A stretch of 64,000 bases of DNA from Adineta vaga (taxonomy: Eukaryota > Rotifera): assembly GCA_021613535.1 (NCBI GenBank), contig CP075495.1, positions 9,548,001 through 9,612,000 of the forward strand. Reading direction: 5' to 3'. Made by a program: the position numbers and the translations under genes. The notes under the pieces are model-generated. The model did no database searches and was not told where the DNA came from. It saw only the letters and a list, made by a program, of their open reading frames with translations. Below, one piece after another: positions 26,178 through 37,500 of this stretch (position 1 is the first letter of the stretch; each line of letters opens with the position of its first letter).

Positions 26178-29100
26178 GTAAGATATTAAATTTTATCTTT
26201 TCAAGAATAGAATCATCGAACAATTCATTTTAACATTGATACGACCTAGAATAGTTAATTTTGCATTAAACGACGTGAAAAAACTCACGCATAAATGCGT
26301 ATACCTGACATTAGTTTTTAATTAAGGCATAGATACGATGCAATTTCATTTGAAATAATCCGCTCTTATCAGAATGTTCTCTTTTAAATCATTTTACTTT
26401 AGTTGAAAGAAGATGTAACATTTGAATAAGTTTTAAATAATGATTATGTTCCATACTAAGTCACAAAATTCCCTGATCTTCATCAGAAAATATGATGATC
26501 ATCGTGATTGAAATTTTTCTCAGTCGTTTTTGTCAGAAAGATGTGCCTTACAGGTTAAATAATGTTTCATTATCGGATTGAAGTTTCTTTTCTCTTTTAA
26601 AAAAAAGAAAACCAGAAATATGTCATGATTCTTCATAGAGAATATCTTCTAATTAGATATCTCGTTCGAAATAAATCTACATATACATGAAAAGAAAATT
26701 TCCGAGCGTATTTTGTCGATATACAGCGTAGGTACATCGTTTTTTGATGATTAGTAAATAAATGTTTTTTTGCTTTCTTCTTCTATTCTTTTTTTTTCTA
26801 TATGCCAAAAACCTTTTTAAACACTTGAAGAAATTGACAAATAACCTTGAAAATGTCATTATATTAATAAAATGACAATGAATTAACTTCCTTTACGTTT
26901 TTTTTTTACTAAATAATTATAAACGATTATTATTTCTAGTGATACACAATCATCATTACGTCGTCAAGCCAATGAACGTCGTGATCATGACAATGCTTTA
27001 CTGATCAATTATGATGGCTCAATAGGTTTTCAACAATCGAAACATGGTGGTAGTCAATTATTGTAAGTATTTCTTTGACTTCAAAAATCAACATTTCTTT
27101 TCTTTTTTTTTCTCGCGTTTTGAATACGATCGTAATCTTAGTCAATTATTAAAACGAGACAGTATCTGTCGAGGTTATTTAATTGTTTGCTAAAGGAATC
27201 ATTGAATAATACACTTTCCAATCAAACTCATGGTAGTTTTTTCTACTATTGTTATTTGTATTCTTGAGTTTGTCTTGAATGCAACCAATATATTCTCAGT
27301 GTCAACATCGTATTATTTGTAACAAGACAAGAACACGGAAGAGAAAAAAATTGGAAAGAAAAAGGAGTAAAACCCGATCTAACAGTCTTTTTTTCTTAGT
27401 TGACTAACAGCACTAGCTCAATAGAAATATGTGTAATGCTAATACCCCCTAGCGTCAATTCGTCGTTGTGCTCAATGAAATTTTCGACACGACACATGCA
27501 TACATGTCTCGCTTGTTCTGGCTAAATGGAAAGGGAGCTTTATGCAATATAGAGACTGAAGAATGCAAGAGAGAATTGGAAATGAAGGAGAGGAGAAGAA
27601 GAAGAAGAAGAAGAAAAGAATGAGTATAAATGTGAACGCATGTTCATCACCAACAACGACTACGCTTTTGCAATCTTTGTCCTTCGTCTTCTTGACTATG
27701 TCGTAAAAAAAGCGAGGTCATTATAACTGCTATTAAAAGAAAATGAAGAATATAGTAACTATTACCATTTTAGAACGCAAACAAGAGACATAACATGACG
27801 AGTGTTGATCTCTATTAAGAACAATGAGATTTCTATGTCTATGATGGTGACTTTTAATCAGTATCTGATGTATATATTAACATTTTAAAACAGTATAGAA
27901 ATATAGAAATCTCTAGTTCTTTATAATATAATAATCAACAAAAAATAAATTTGTCAAGATGACGATGGCAACAATATGGCAACCTGTTGCATTTACAGAA
28001 CATCCCATGTAAGTATATTCATTTTTCTAGGACTTGAGCTATTTAATATCCTCTTAAAATGCATTGATCGAAAACGATTAAGTAGATCTTTTTATATTAA
28101 CTCGTTCATGATTTATCCTTCGGACAACTATTCATCCATGTGTTAAATAGATTCCTGGTTTATTTTTTTCTCCCTTTTCGCTACTAATGTCTAGTTTCTG
28201 GCGTTCGACAGACCTATTTACGTCTCAATGGTTTTATAATATTAGAGCAACAAAAAAAAACCACAATGATATATATATATGTATATGTATGGATATACAA
28301 AAAACTTTTACCATATTATCTCTACGAGTTAGTCGTCTTGCAGCCATTTAAATAATAGAACTTGGATCGATTACTGCAGGTTTTCTTCGTCAATAAGAGA
28401 AATAATAGGAAAAATGGCTATGACAACAGCTATTTCAGTTTGGCAACCACCCTCGTCTATTACAATTGTTCATAATGATGTACCGTAAGTTAAATCAAGA
28501 AGAAATGACTAGTTTTTGATTAACTTTTCTTTCACGTTATGACTTTTATTTCATGTCAGTATATATATCGATCAAAGAAAACAACATACACAATCAACCG
28601 TAATATGTGTAGTTGAGAAAGAAACAGCAGTAGGATATATATATATATATCAGTTGTTTGGGATGGAAGATAAATGCGTACATAGATGACAACATGATAA
28701 ATCATTTGTATTTGAAATATCTTTTTCTAACGACGATGATCTTCAAACTAGATTTTTCTTCTTCTTTTGGATTTATCGATTGGAAAAGAAACGATTTTTG
28801 ACTTAGGGTAATTTTCTTATAATAGTAAATTAAGCTTTAATGTTCTTCTTTTAAGAGTATGAGATGAGAAAGAAGAAGAAAAACTAAATACAAATAGATA
28901 TGTGGCAAGATGTCGAGAGCGAATGCGAAGGTCATAAATGATGACAGAAAAATGAGGTTGATGACGGACAAACTATTCTGGCAATAGCTTAGGTGATGGT
29001 GTTGGCTTCTGTTCTTTTTTTTTTATATTGACGTCACTGGTCGATCCAGGCTAGAGCTAAGGCTTACAAGACCAGTATCATCTCATCTTACATCTTGACT

Positions 29101-32100
29101 ACGATTTCTAACAGCCTTTTCTTGTTCTATATATTTTCATCATTTCTGCTTCTCTATTCTTATTGATGTTTGTTGTTGTTGTTATTACTCTTGTATGCAT
29201 GAATATGGTACCATTAGCAAACGTCATCTTTATATACTCTTTTGGTTTTTCTATTTTCCTACTAACTGTGTTTTCTTTCGGTGACTATCAATATCATCTA
29301 TCTTATTCTTATTCTTGTGTAAGACAAGTATCATTAAGATACGTCGACTGATATTGTATAGATTCAAATAGATCTCATTAATAATGATTCTTACTGATCG
29401 TTCTCTGTAAGTTAATTTCGTCAATTGTTTTGTTTTCTTTGACTATTATCTTCTTTCTATCAAGTGGACATGAAACAACACGTCGTCGAGGAGTTGATTT
29501 TCCTAGTGATCAATCATCGATGCCAGGTCGATCATCAAATCGACATATGTCTGTTGTTCCTCATGGTTTAATTCATGATCCATTGAGTAGTGCCACCGGT
29601 TCTTTATCAAATGATGGTGATTTTAATCGATCATCTGTTGTTAGTTGTCTTGTGCCGACTAGTATAAACATAGCTGCCAGGTGAGAAAAAAGAAACTTCT
29701 TATGATATTTACATGCATGGAATTGTTTATATTTGTAAGTATGTTATGAATATTTTCTTCTTCTTTAATTCAAAGCAATCATTAGTAATTCATTTATTTA
29801 TCCTAATTATGCTTTAATTTGATATAAATAGACAATCAAAAGAAATTTATAAATGTGAATAGGGAAATCTTTTTGATTTATTTGTATAGAATTCTCTAAA
29901 GGTTTGAATTATTTTCTTTATAAAAAGTATAGAAAACTATGCGATTTAAAATGAGATGTTGTTAAATTTTCGATAATTGTTCGTTTTTTAATCATAGAAA
30001 TTGAAGAATTCTTTTTGGTATTTAGAAAAAATTGTTAAATCAGTTAGATAGAAAGTCTATTTCGTTTTTTATTCTAAAATTAAAATAGAATGAACAGTTA
30101 ATTTGTGATTATTTGAATTCAATTAGATGAATACCTTCAATCAGTGAACTCGTTGTGATCAAGTAGTCAAGTATGTTACTTAAAATAACTTTCTAATCAT
30201 TCTGAAGAGAAAGACAAGAAAACAAGAACTTTTTCTTCTTCTTCTTCTTCTTCTTCTTGTCGATGCGAAAAAACCTATATTTATATGTCCTTGTTTAAGT
30301 AACGTCGTTGTCATCGTTTATCCAATATCGGTCTTATCAGACAAAGTTCTCGATGTGGAAATAATTGGAATGAAGTATATAGCAGATAGATACAGATCTA
30401 TATCATAAAAATAGAAGCATAAAATTTTCCTGTAATTTATTTATCTTTAAGAGAATTTTGACATGATCAACAGAATAAAAACTTCAATTGTCACCCCGAG
30501 AATACGTAAAATCTCCAGTTCGAGTAGTCTTTTGCTTGCATGATGAATTAACATATGTGTGTAATGGGAGAGGAAAAGAAAGAAAATGTTGATAGTTGTT
30601 TGTAACTGTTTCTTTTTCCTGTCTTCTCGCATCTATGCATGCAAGAACGAAGGCAATTGTACTACTGCTGTTGGTGTTACTGCTATTTCAAGCAGATAAA
30701 TCATTACATATGTTTCCATTGTTATTATGCTAAATCCTATTTTATCGATGGGAAATATTTCATAGAACAGCAATTCATGCTGTGAGTAATTTTATTCTAA
30801 TTAACTAAGAGTAAAAGAAATTGGTTATTTTCAAAAGTAAAAAATGAATGAATCTATTCTAGGGCATTTTCACGACAACTTGATGAAGAATTAACACACG
30901 AAGAACAATTGCAAATATCGAAACATCCAGATTTTGAATCAACTGAACGTGTCGTTATTAATGTTTCTGGTTTAAAATTTGAAACACAATTACAAACATT
31001 AAACAATTTTCCTCGAACATTACTTGGTAATCCATTACGACGTGTGCGATATTTTGATCCATTACGTAATGAATATTTTTTTGATCGAAATCGACCAAGT
31101 TTCGATGCTATTCTATATTATTATCAATCAAATGGTCGATTAAGACGACCGAATCATGTTCCTATTGGTAAAGATAAACAGCTGTATATGAATAAAATTG
31201 CGAAATTTGATTGTCTTTTTCAGATGTTTTTACTGAGGAAATTAAATTTTTTGAATTAGGTGAAGATGCTTTTAATAAATTTCGTGAAGATGAAGGTTTT
31301 ATTAAAGAAGAAGAACGAATTTTACCTAAGAAAGATATGCAACGAAAAATTTGGCTTCTATTCGAATATCCTGAAACATCACAATGGGCACGTGTTATTG
31401 CCATTATATCTGTTACTGTTATTCTTATGTCAATCGTCATATTTTGTTTGGGTATATTATGTTTTGTTCAACAAAAAATTAACAATAAATGTTGTCATTT
31501 TTTTATCTTATATTTAGAAACACTTCCAAAATTTAAACGTTATCGTGTACGACCGGCTGATAATGCAACATATGATTCTTCTCGTTTAACAATTGAAGAA
31601 GATGATATTCCTGAATTAACCGAACCATTTTTTATTATTGAGACATGTTGTATTGTTTGGTTTTCATTTGAATTAATTGTTCGTCTTGTATCATCTCCGT
31701 TGAAACTTGTCTTTCTTAAATCAATGATGAATATTATTGATATCGTTGCTATTGTCCCATATTTCATCACATTATTTACGATTCTAGCTGAAGAAAAAAC
31801 GAAATCGAATCAAGCCATGTCATTAGCTATTCTACGTGTTATTCGTCTCGTTCGAGTTTTTCGTATTTTTAAATTATCCAGACATTCAAAAGGTTTACAA
31901 ATCTTAGGTCAAACATTACGTGCAAGTATGCAAGAATTAGCTCTGTTAATATTTTTCCTATTTATTGGTGTTATATTATTCTCGTCGGCTGTTTATTTTG
32001 CTGAACAAGGCGAACCGGAATCATTTTTTAAATCGATACCAGATGCATTTTGGTGGGCAATGATAACAATGACAACGGTATGATGATGATGTTTTCTTCG

Positions 32101-32647
32101 TCTATTAACAATCCTATTTGATTTTCTTTAGGTTGGCTATGGCGATATGCGTCCAGTTGGTATATTTGGTAAAATCGTTGGATCAATGTGTGCTATTGCT
32201 GGTGTATTGACAATTGCTTTACCAGTGCCTGTTATCGTCTCTAATTTTAATTATTTCTATCATCGAGATATTGATTCAGAAGAACAGAAGGATATTAAAT
32301 ATACAACTAATGTTAATAGTTCAAGTCCAACAGGTGGTGATATGCCTAATGATCCGTTTGCCTTAACCATGTCAACAAGTGTTGGTGGTCAAAAGAAAAA
32401 ATCGATTTCATCATCAGATACTTGCCATCATTTAGATGAATCTGATACATTTCTTCAATCATATTCAGCTGCAGATGAACAAACATTTCGTTCATCCATA
32501 GCCAATCATAAAAATAGTAGAACATCTCCAACACAACAATTAATTCAACGAAAAATCTCATCACCCATCAATAATTATAATAATAATAATAATAATACTA
32601 TTTTAACGTCATCGAATGAACCATTAAATGTTGAAACAGACGTATAA
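26125..32647 (+). CDS. Shaker/Kv1-type voltage-gated potassium channel
   Basis: Exons for the longest form: 26125-26177, 26940-27062, 29465-29680, 30863-31167, 31224-31451, 31518-32077 and 32132-32647 (666 aa). A tetramerisation T1 domain starts at [14 protein letters not shown] and includes LLGNP and [27 protein letters not shown]. Six membrane segments follow. S4 reads [21 protein letters not shown], with Arg/Lys every third position. The pore is [15 protein letters not shown] with an intron (32078-32131) splitting the selectivity filter between Thr and Val, and S6 has the [15 protein letters not shown] of Kv1 channels. The tail is Asn-rich and ends in ETDV, a class I PDZ ligand as in Shaker and Kv1.4. 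Several alternative leader exons are listed separately. Confidence 0.95.
27063..27958. other. Kv1 intron segment between leader exons
   Basis: Non-coding. It has a purine-rich GAA/GAAGAAG run at about 27596-27617. It probably holds the promoter of leader exon 1b. Confidence 0.4.
27959..28008 (+). other. Kv1 candidate leader exon 1b
   Basis: ATG with 16 codons ([16 protein letters not shown]) plus two bases, ending at a canonical GTAAGT donor in phase 2. It would splice directly to the acceptor at 29465 to give 624 aa. It shares WQP and the M-x-M-x-T start with exon 1c, suggesting duplication of a leader exon. Confidence 0.6.
28414..28484 (+). other. Kv1 candidate leader exon 1c
   Basis: ATG with 23 codons ([20 protein letters not shown]...) plus two bases, then a perfect GTAAGT donor, phase 2. 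Splicing to 29465 gives 631 aa. It is similar in start and WQP motif to exon 1b. Confidence 0.6.
29384..29406 (+). other. Kv1 candidate leader exon 1d (7 codons)
   Basis: ATG, MILTDRS plus two bases, then a GTAAGT donor only about 60 nt before the exon at 29465. Phase 2 again, giving 615 aa. It is short, so chance is harder to exclude than for 1b and 1c. Confidence 0.4.
29681..30862. other. Kv1 intron, 1.2 kb, with TTC repeat
   Basis: Longest intron of the constitutive part of the gene. It contains a (TTC)n run at about 30231-30258. Near its end, ATGCT followed by GTGAGT (30778-30788) could start a minimal phase-2 leader, but this is speculative. Confidence 0.4.
30231..30258. repeat. TTC trinucleotide repeat
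   Basis: Nine or so consecutive CTT/TTC units within a Kv1 intron. Confidence 0.8.
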
Positions 32648-33873
32648 TGTTGTTGTTATCCGTCCACCCGGTATCCTCTGTGGTTAGTAATATCCCTTTG
32701 TTTAAATTTTAACTTGTCATCAACTATTCAATTCATTTACCGTTGATTCGTTCGACTAAATAATATGTTCAGATAAATTTTATTCGTTCGAATTTTGTTT
32801 GAAAATTAAAGATAAAGATAACGAGAAGAAATCTATACATAAATAAATATATTTCAATGTTGCATTTTTTTTTCTTTCTTTCTTTCTTTTCTCTCTCTCT
32901 GTATTTTCAAAACAGACGAAAATTTCATTCATAAATCAAACAGAAGAGTTAACCCTGTGTTTTTCTTTTGTAATATGTTTTCTTTTCTTTTCTTGTCTAT
33001 TGAAAAAAACAAACAAATGGAATTCTCATGTATTCTTTTTGCGCTCGTGTATATTTATGAATGTCATTAATACAGTTGCTCGTCAATCAAATAATTAAAC
33101 TAAAAGAAAAGCATTCATTTAATGATATTACTTCGAAACAATAGAAAAAACATTTTGACATTTGTCATTGTGATTTAGAAATATAATATCCAATTTCTAG
33201 ATTAGAGTATCATTCTAAGTTTGTTTTTCTTATTTATATTATTCGTAAGTGATATATTTTTTTATTCACATTACAATCCATGTAAACTTGAATTAGTTCT
33301 TTTGATGAATAATAGGGGAGAAAAAAAAGCTAGCTACTGTATTTATCTCAACGGAAATCATGCAAGATAGGAGATAGTTATATTCTCAGCTTGATTAATC
33401 TCGTGTCTGTAAAAAAAGACTATCTTTAATTTTTAACAAGGACTAACTTTTGTTTACAGATATGATTATCATTAATGAACGATATCGAGATTTATTTTTC
33501 ATAAAAATAAATTCTCTATACAAATTGTATATATATATATATATATATTCATTCTTATTTGTAACTGTCAAGAAGTAAATAGGATGATTTACGATCTTTT
33601 TAACAGTCATTAATTATCTTGACAGATGAAGAGTATTTATCTGTATAAGGTCATATAATAGTATAAGTTTAATGATATGCTCATGTAAATCGTCAATAGT
33701 ATCACTGCTTACAGATGTCATATTCTTATCGTATGATGAATTCATCTTGTTAGATAATTAACATGTCTAGAAAAATGTTCTTATTCTTAATAAACTCCGA
33801 ACATTTCAGATAATAGATTTTCAATTGATTGCTTTGTTTGAGAAAGCATAAGAATTAATCATAGTTTTTTTAT
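32648..33873. other. Convergent 3' intergenic region
   Basis: 1.2 kb between the Kv1 stop and the CDPF1 stop on the opposite strand. It has TTTC repeats at about 32871-32890 and a TA run at about 33528-33547. It is AT-rich, probably long 3'UTRs. No gene seen. Confidence 0.45.
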
Positions 33874-34335
33874 TTACAAAACAGAAATTTCATCATATTG
33901 TTCATAATCTTCATTTGCAAATTTTTCTAATCGTTTTGTACCGATTTCATCAAGAATTTCTTTTGGAAATTCATGTCGATATTTTGAAACACATTTTAAA
34001 CAAAATCTTCGTGTATAGAATAAACTACAATCTAAATGTACACATATTGGACATGAACAAACTGAACATATTGAACCAATGATAACTGAAGATAATTTCG
34101 ATTGACCATCTTTATCTTTATCTTTATCTTTAATTGCAATAAATGGATCACGAAGTAGATAGACTTTTTCAAGTAAATTAATTACTAATGCTGGATCTTT
34201 TTTATTTCGAGATTGTTGTGTTGTAGGTAGATTGGAATCATCAATATATTTCGAATCATATCGATCATATGCAGCATAAAATGGACAAAGAGAACATTGA
34301 AAAACGTTTGGTTCATTTGTTTCGTCGTCAGTCAT
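33874..34335 (-). CDS. CDPF1: Cysteine-rich DPF motif domain-containing protein 1
   Basis: A 153-residue intronless protein. An N-terminal FQCSLCPFYAAY (CxxC) is followed by VYLLRDPFI, the DPF motif that names the family, then GSICSVCSCPICVHLDCSLFYTRRFCLKCV, giving paired cysteines of a probable zinc-binding fold, and FPKEILDEI. Vertebrate CDPF1 has the same order and size (about 120 residues); its function is unknown. The extra length here comes partly from a Lys-Asp repeat (KDKDKDKD) encoded by a hexamer repeat at about 34108-34133, just after the DPF motif. It lies just downstream of BLTP2 on the same strand, about 220 bp from its stop. Confidence 0.9.
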   Translation of the reverse strand: MTDDETNEPNVFQCSLCPFYAAYDRYDSKYIDDSNLPTTQQSRNKKDPALVINLLEKVYLLRDPFIAIKDKDKDKDGQSKLSSVIIGSICSVCSCPICVHLDCSLFYTRRFCLKCVSKYRHEFPKEILDEIGTKRLEKFANEDYEQYDEISVL

Positions 34336-34555
34336 CTGAAATGAATGATGACTTAATTTTAATCGCTCATTGATTTCCTTCGAATAAAAGTTTTATAATT
34401 TGAATAGACGAGAAAAAGAAAAGCAAGACATTTTATTACAAAAATAAACATAAGATATGAATTGTCTGAAGAATTTCAAATAAATTACACATTATACTAA
34501 GACGAAATAAAATATCACAAGTTAGAAAATTGCAAATATTTAAGTTATTTTTTCT

Positions 34556-37500
34556 CTATGTATCTTTTCGACGTTTGAATTGAGCTATGAGATCCTAAAT
34601 AATGTCAAAAAAAAAAACAAACATTTGATTTCTAGTTAAACGTATTGATGAATGTTTACTTTGGAAATTTTTGTTCCAAGAACAAGTTTCATTTTATTTT
34701 TCTGATCTTCTTCATCTTGTTCACTTGTACTCAAAATTTCATTTGGATTCATTGGATTTGAATTGTATAAAAGTGTATTATTCGTTGATCCATTTCTTCC
34801 TCCCATCGTAGTTGTTGCTAATAACTGTTGATTTTGTGCTCGAGTTGATTTGCCAATAAATGGTAATCTTAAATTAATATTTTGTCGAATTGCTTGTGAT
34901 AATAAGACTGTTTTAACATCAGATTTAATTGCAAGAACAAGATCATGCCAACTACATGTTAAATTTCGATATTCAAGTGTTGGAAATGAAATATGAGCAT
35001 TTTCTAAATCACCAATTTTCTTCTCTTTGGTACCCTAGAATAACAAATCACGAATAAAATCAATGAAATTAAAGAAAAGTCTTACTCGTATTTTATATGA
35101 AACAATTAATGATACTTCAGGAATTTTAATATATTGAAATGTTAAGGTATTCTTTGCACGTTTTTCCATTGCATCAAGATCTCGAATACTGAAGTAGAAT
35201 AAAGATCGTCCAGCTAATAATTCTTCTTCACCCTGAAAAGGAAATATTTTCGTTTATTTTTCTAAATATTTGTATGAATAAGATTATTAAAATTAGATCT
35301 GTGAGTAACCCAACATACACACACGCACACACACACACAAGAGATGTAAGAAAAAGTAGTATGAGATGAAGAAGTTTGATGTGCGTGTAGTGAACCACAT
35401 TTTGAAGTATAGATAAAAGAAAATAATACCCATCGAATATCGTTCGAAAAACGACGACTGAATCGACGTAACATGCCCTATAGAAGTAAATAGTATCGAC
35501 GAATCTTATTCTTCTTTTTCTGTACACCATAATATTCAATTTGAACAGATGAACGAAAAGAAAAAAAAAGGAATTAAATTATCTCACTTCAGTTGATCTT
35601 GCTCGTCGTTTGGTTGAATTCGATGTTGTATGTTTCATCGATGATTTATTTGATCGTTGTTGAAGATCAGAATTTTGTTGTGTCTTATTTGGAAAAAGAA
35701 ATGTCATCAACATTATAGAAAATCGACGAGTCATTTGTATAACAAGTGGAGCAACATTGATTTCTATAGAAAATAGAATTGATCAACATATATAAATCGA
35801 TCTTTTCCCCTCTTTTTACCAAGATGCTCTTTAACAGCTATTCCACCAACCGATTCTCCTTCTTTACAATAAACACGTATCATTGTCTGTTGTTGTTGAC
35901 AATTTGATGTTAAAATTGTTCGATAACGATCATCAGGTAATAAATTATCAACTTGAGCTTGACCAATGCTGACTGAATGTTCATTAGTACCATTTTCGAA
36001 ATAACGTTTCGTATATCTTCAAGAAATCAAAGATGTTTTTTTTTCATTCTTGCAAACAACAAAAATGCTTCTTACAAAATATTTCTTAATAAAAATTGTG
36101 CATTCGTGATTTGTCCATCATCATGTTTAATAAACCAAGTTATTGAACCACCATGAAGTTCATATCGTCGTTCTAATCGAGCAGTTTTATTACCTAGAAA
36201 GAATCGATAAAATCAAGTTACAAAAACAAGTTCAAAACTGACTTGTTGCAGCAATTCTTAATTTCACTAATCGTGCTAATTGCATATCTTTATAAACTGC
36301 ACACATCATGCCTAGATTTTCTGCTAATTCATTTAATTCAACTTTAACAGAACTATAAGATGCTTGTAATTGTTCATGTTCGTCAGCAGTAAATGAAACT
36401 GCACGTTCTCGACCAGTACCATCTTCTTCTTCGGATGAATATGAATTTCTAAAACGAAGAAAAAAGAAAGTTCTCTTTTGACAAATAAATATTCATTTAC
36501 TTACATTAGATTGTTATTTGCTCGACTGAAATAATAAATTTCTCGTTCAAGTCTTCTTAATTCAGCTAATGTTGATCTATAAAAGTATCATATTTTGTAC
36601 ATGGAAAATGAATCGATAGTTAATTTGAAATAGATTTTACCTAACACGTTCTAGTAGATGGCGAATATTCTTTTGTAAAACAGGAAGATTATTCGCTAAC
36701 TGAATTTTTAAACGAAGTTTTCGTAATTTGTTATTTGCACCCTAAAAGAAAGATTTACAATCTTATTGATTACCAAAAAATTTACCTCTTTTTTAGGTTC
36801 AACATAAAGAAGTAAATTATTGACAATATCCATAATTGTACGATATTGTAACTAAATAGAAGAACATAGATAAACGATTTTTTTTTCAACTAAATCAAAA
36901 CTTACTGAATTTGTAGAAAGTTGAATATCATTATGAATAAATGTTAAAGAATCCACAAGTAAACGATCATTTTCACCAATAGGATTCAATTCATTGATAG
37001 ATGGTTTTGTAAATGGCTAAAACAATCAAAATGTATTATTCAAACAAAACTAGATAACCGTGGTCTCTCATTATTTTCTAAATACCGGAATAACAATATT
37101 CGTCTCTGTTTCTTCTTCTTGTTGCGTTTGTTCAGTATAAAATACATAAGATAAAGTTGCATTTGATTTCGATATAATACATTGAAGTTGTTGATCACCA
37201 CAACCATCATTTGTTGCTATACTTCCAACGACACTTCGTGATGATTCACCTAGAAGAGAATTTTCATCACGAATATCACGTCGTGGAATCCAAATAATGT
37301 CATCATCTGATGTTTGTAAGATCGACGATGGATTATTCGTATTTGCAGTTGTTGTATCTGATGATGAAACTGTTGTTGCAAAATATTGCATACCTTGAAG
37401 ATCAACATGCCAAGATGTTTTATCGCATAATTGTTGATCACGCCATACAGGTATGTGACGATATTGATCAACTAATGCATTGGTGGCAGATAAAATCACA

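Noticed and set aside
30773-30782. Possible fifth Kv1 leader (ATGCT before GTGAGT)
   Set aside because: Only five coding bases; phase fits but evidence is too thin to list as an exon.
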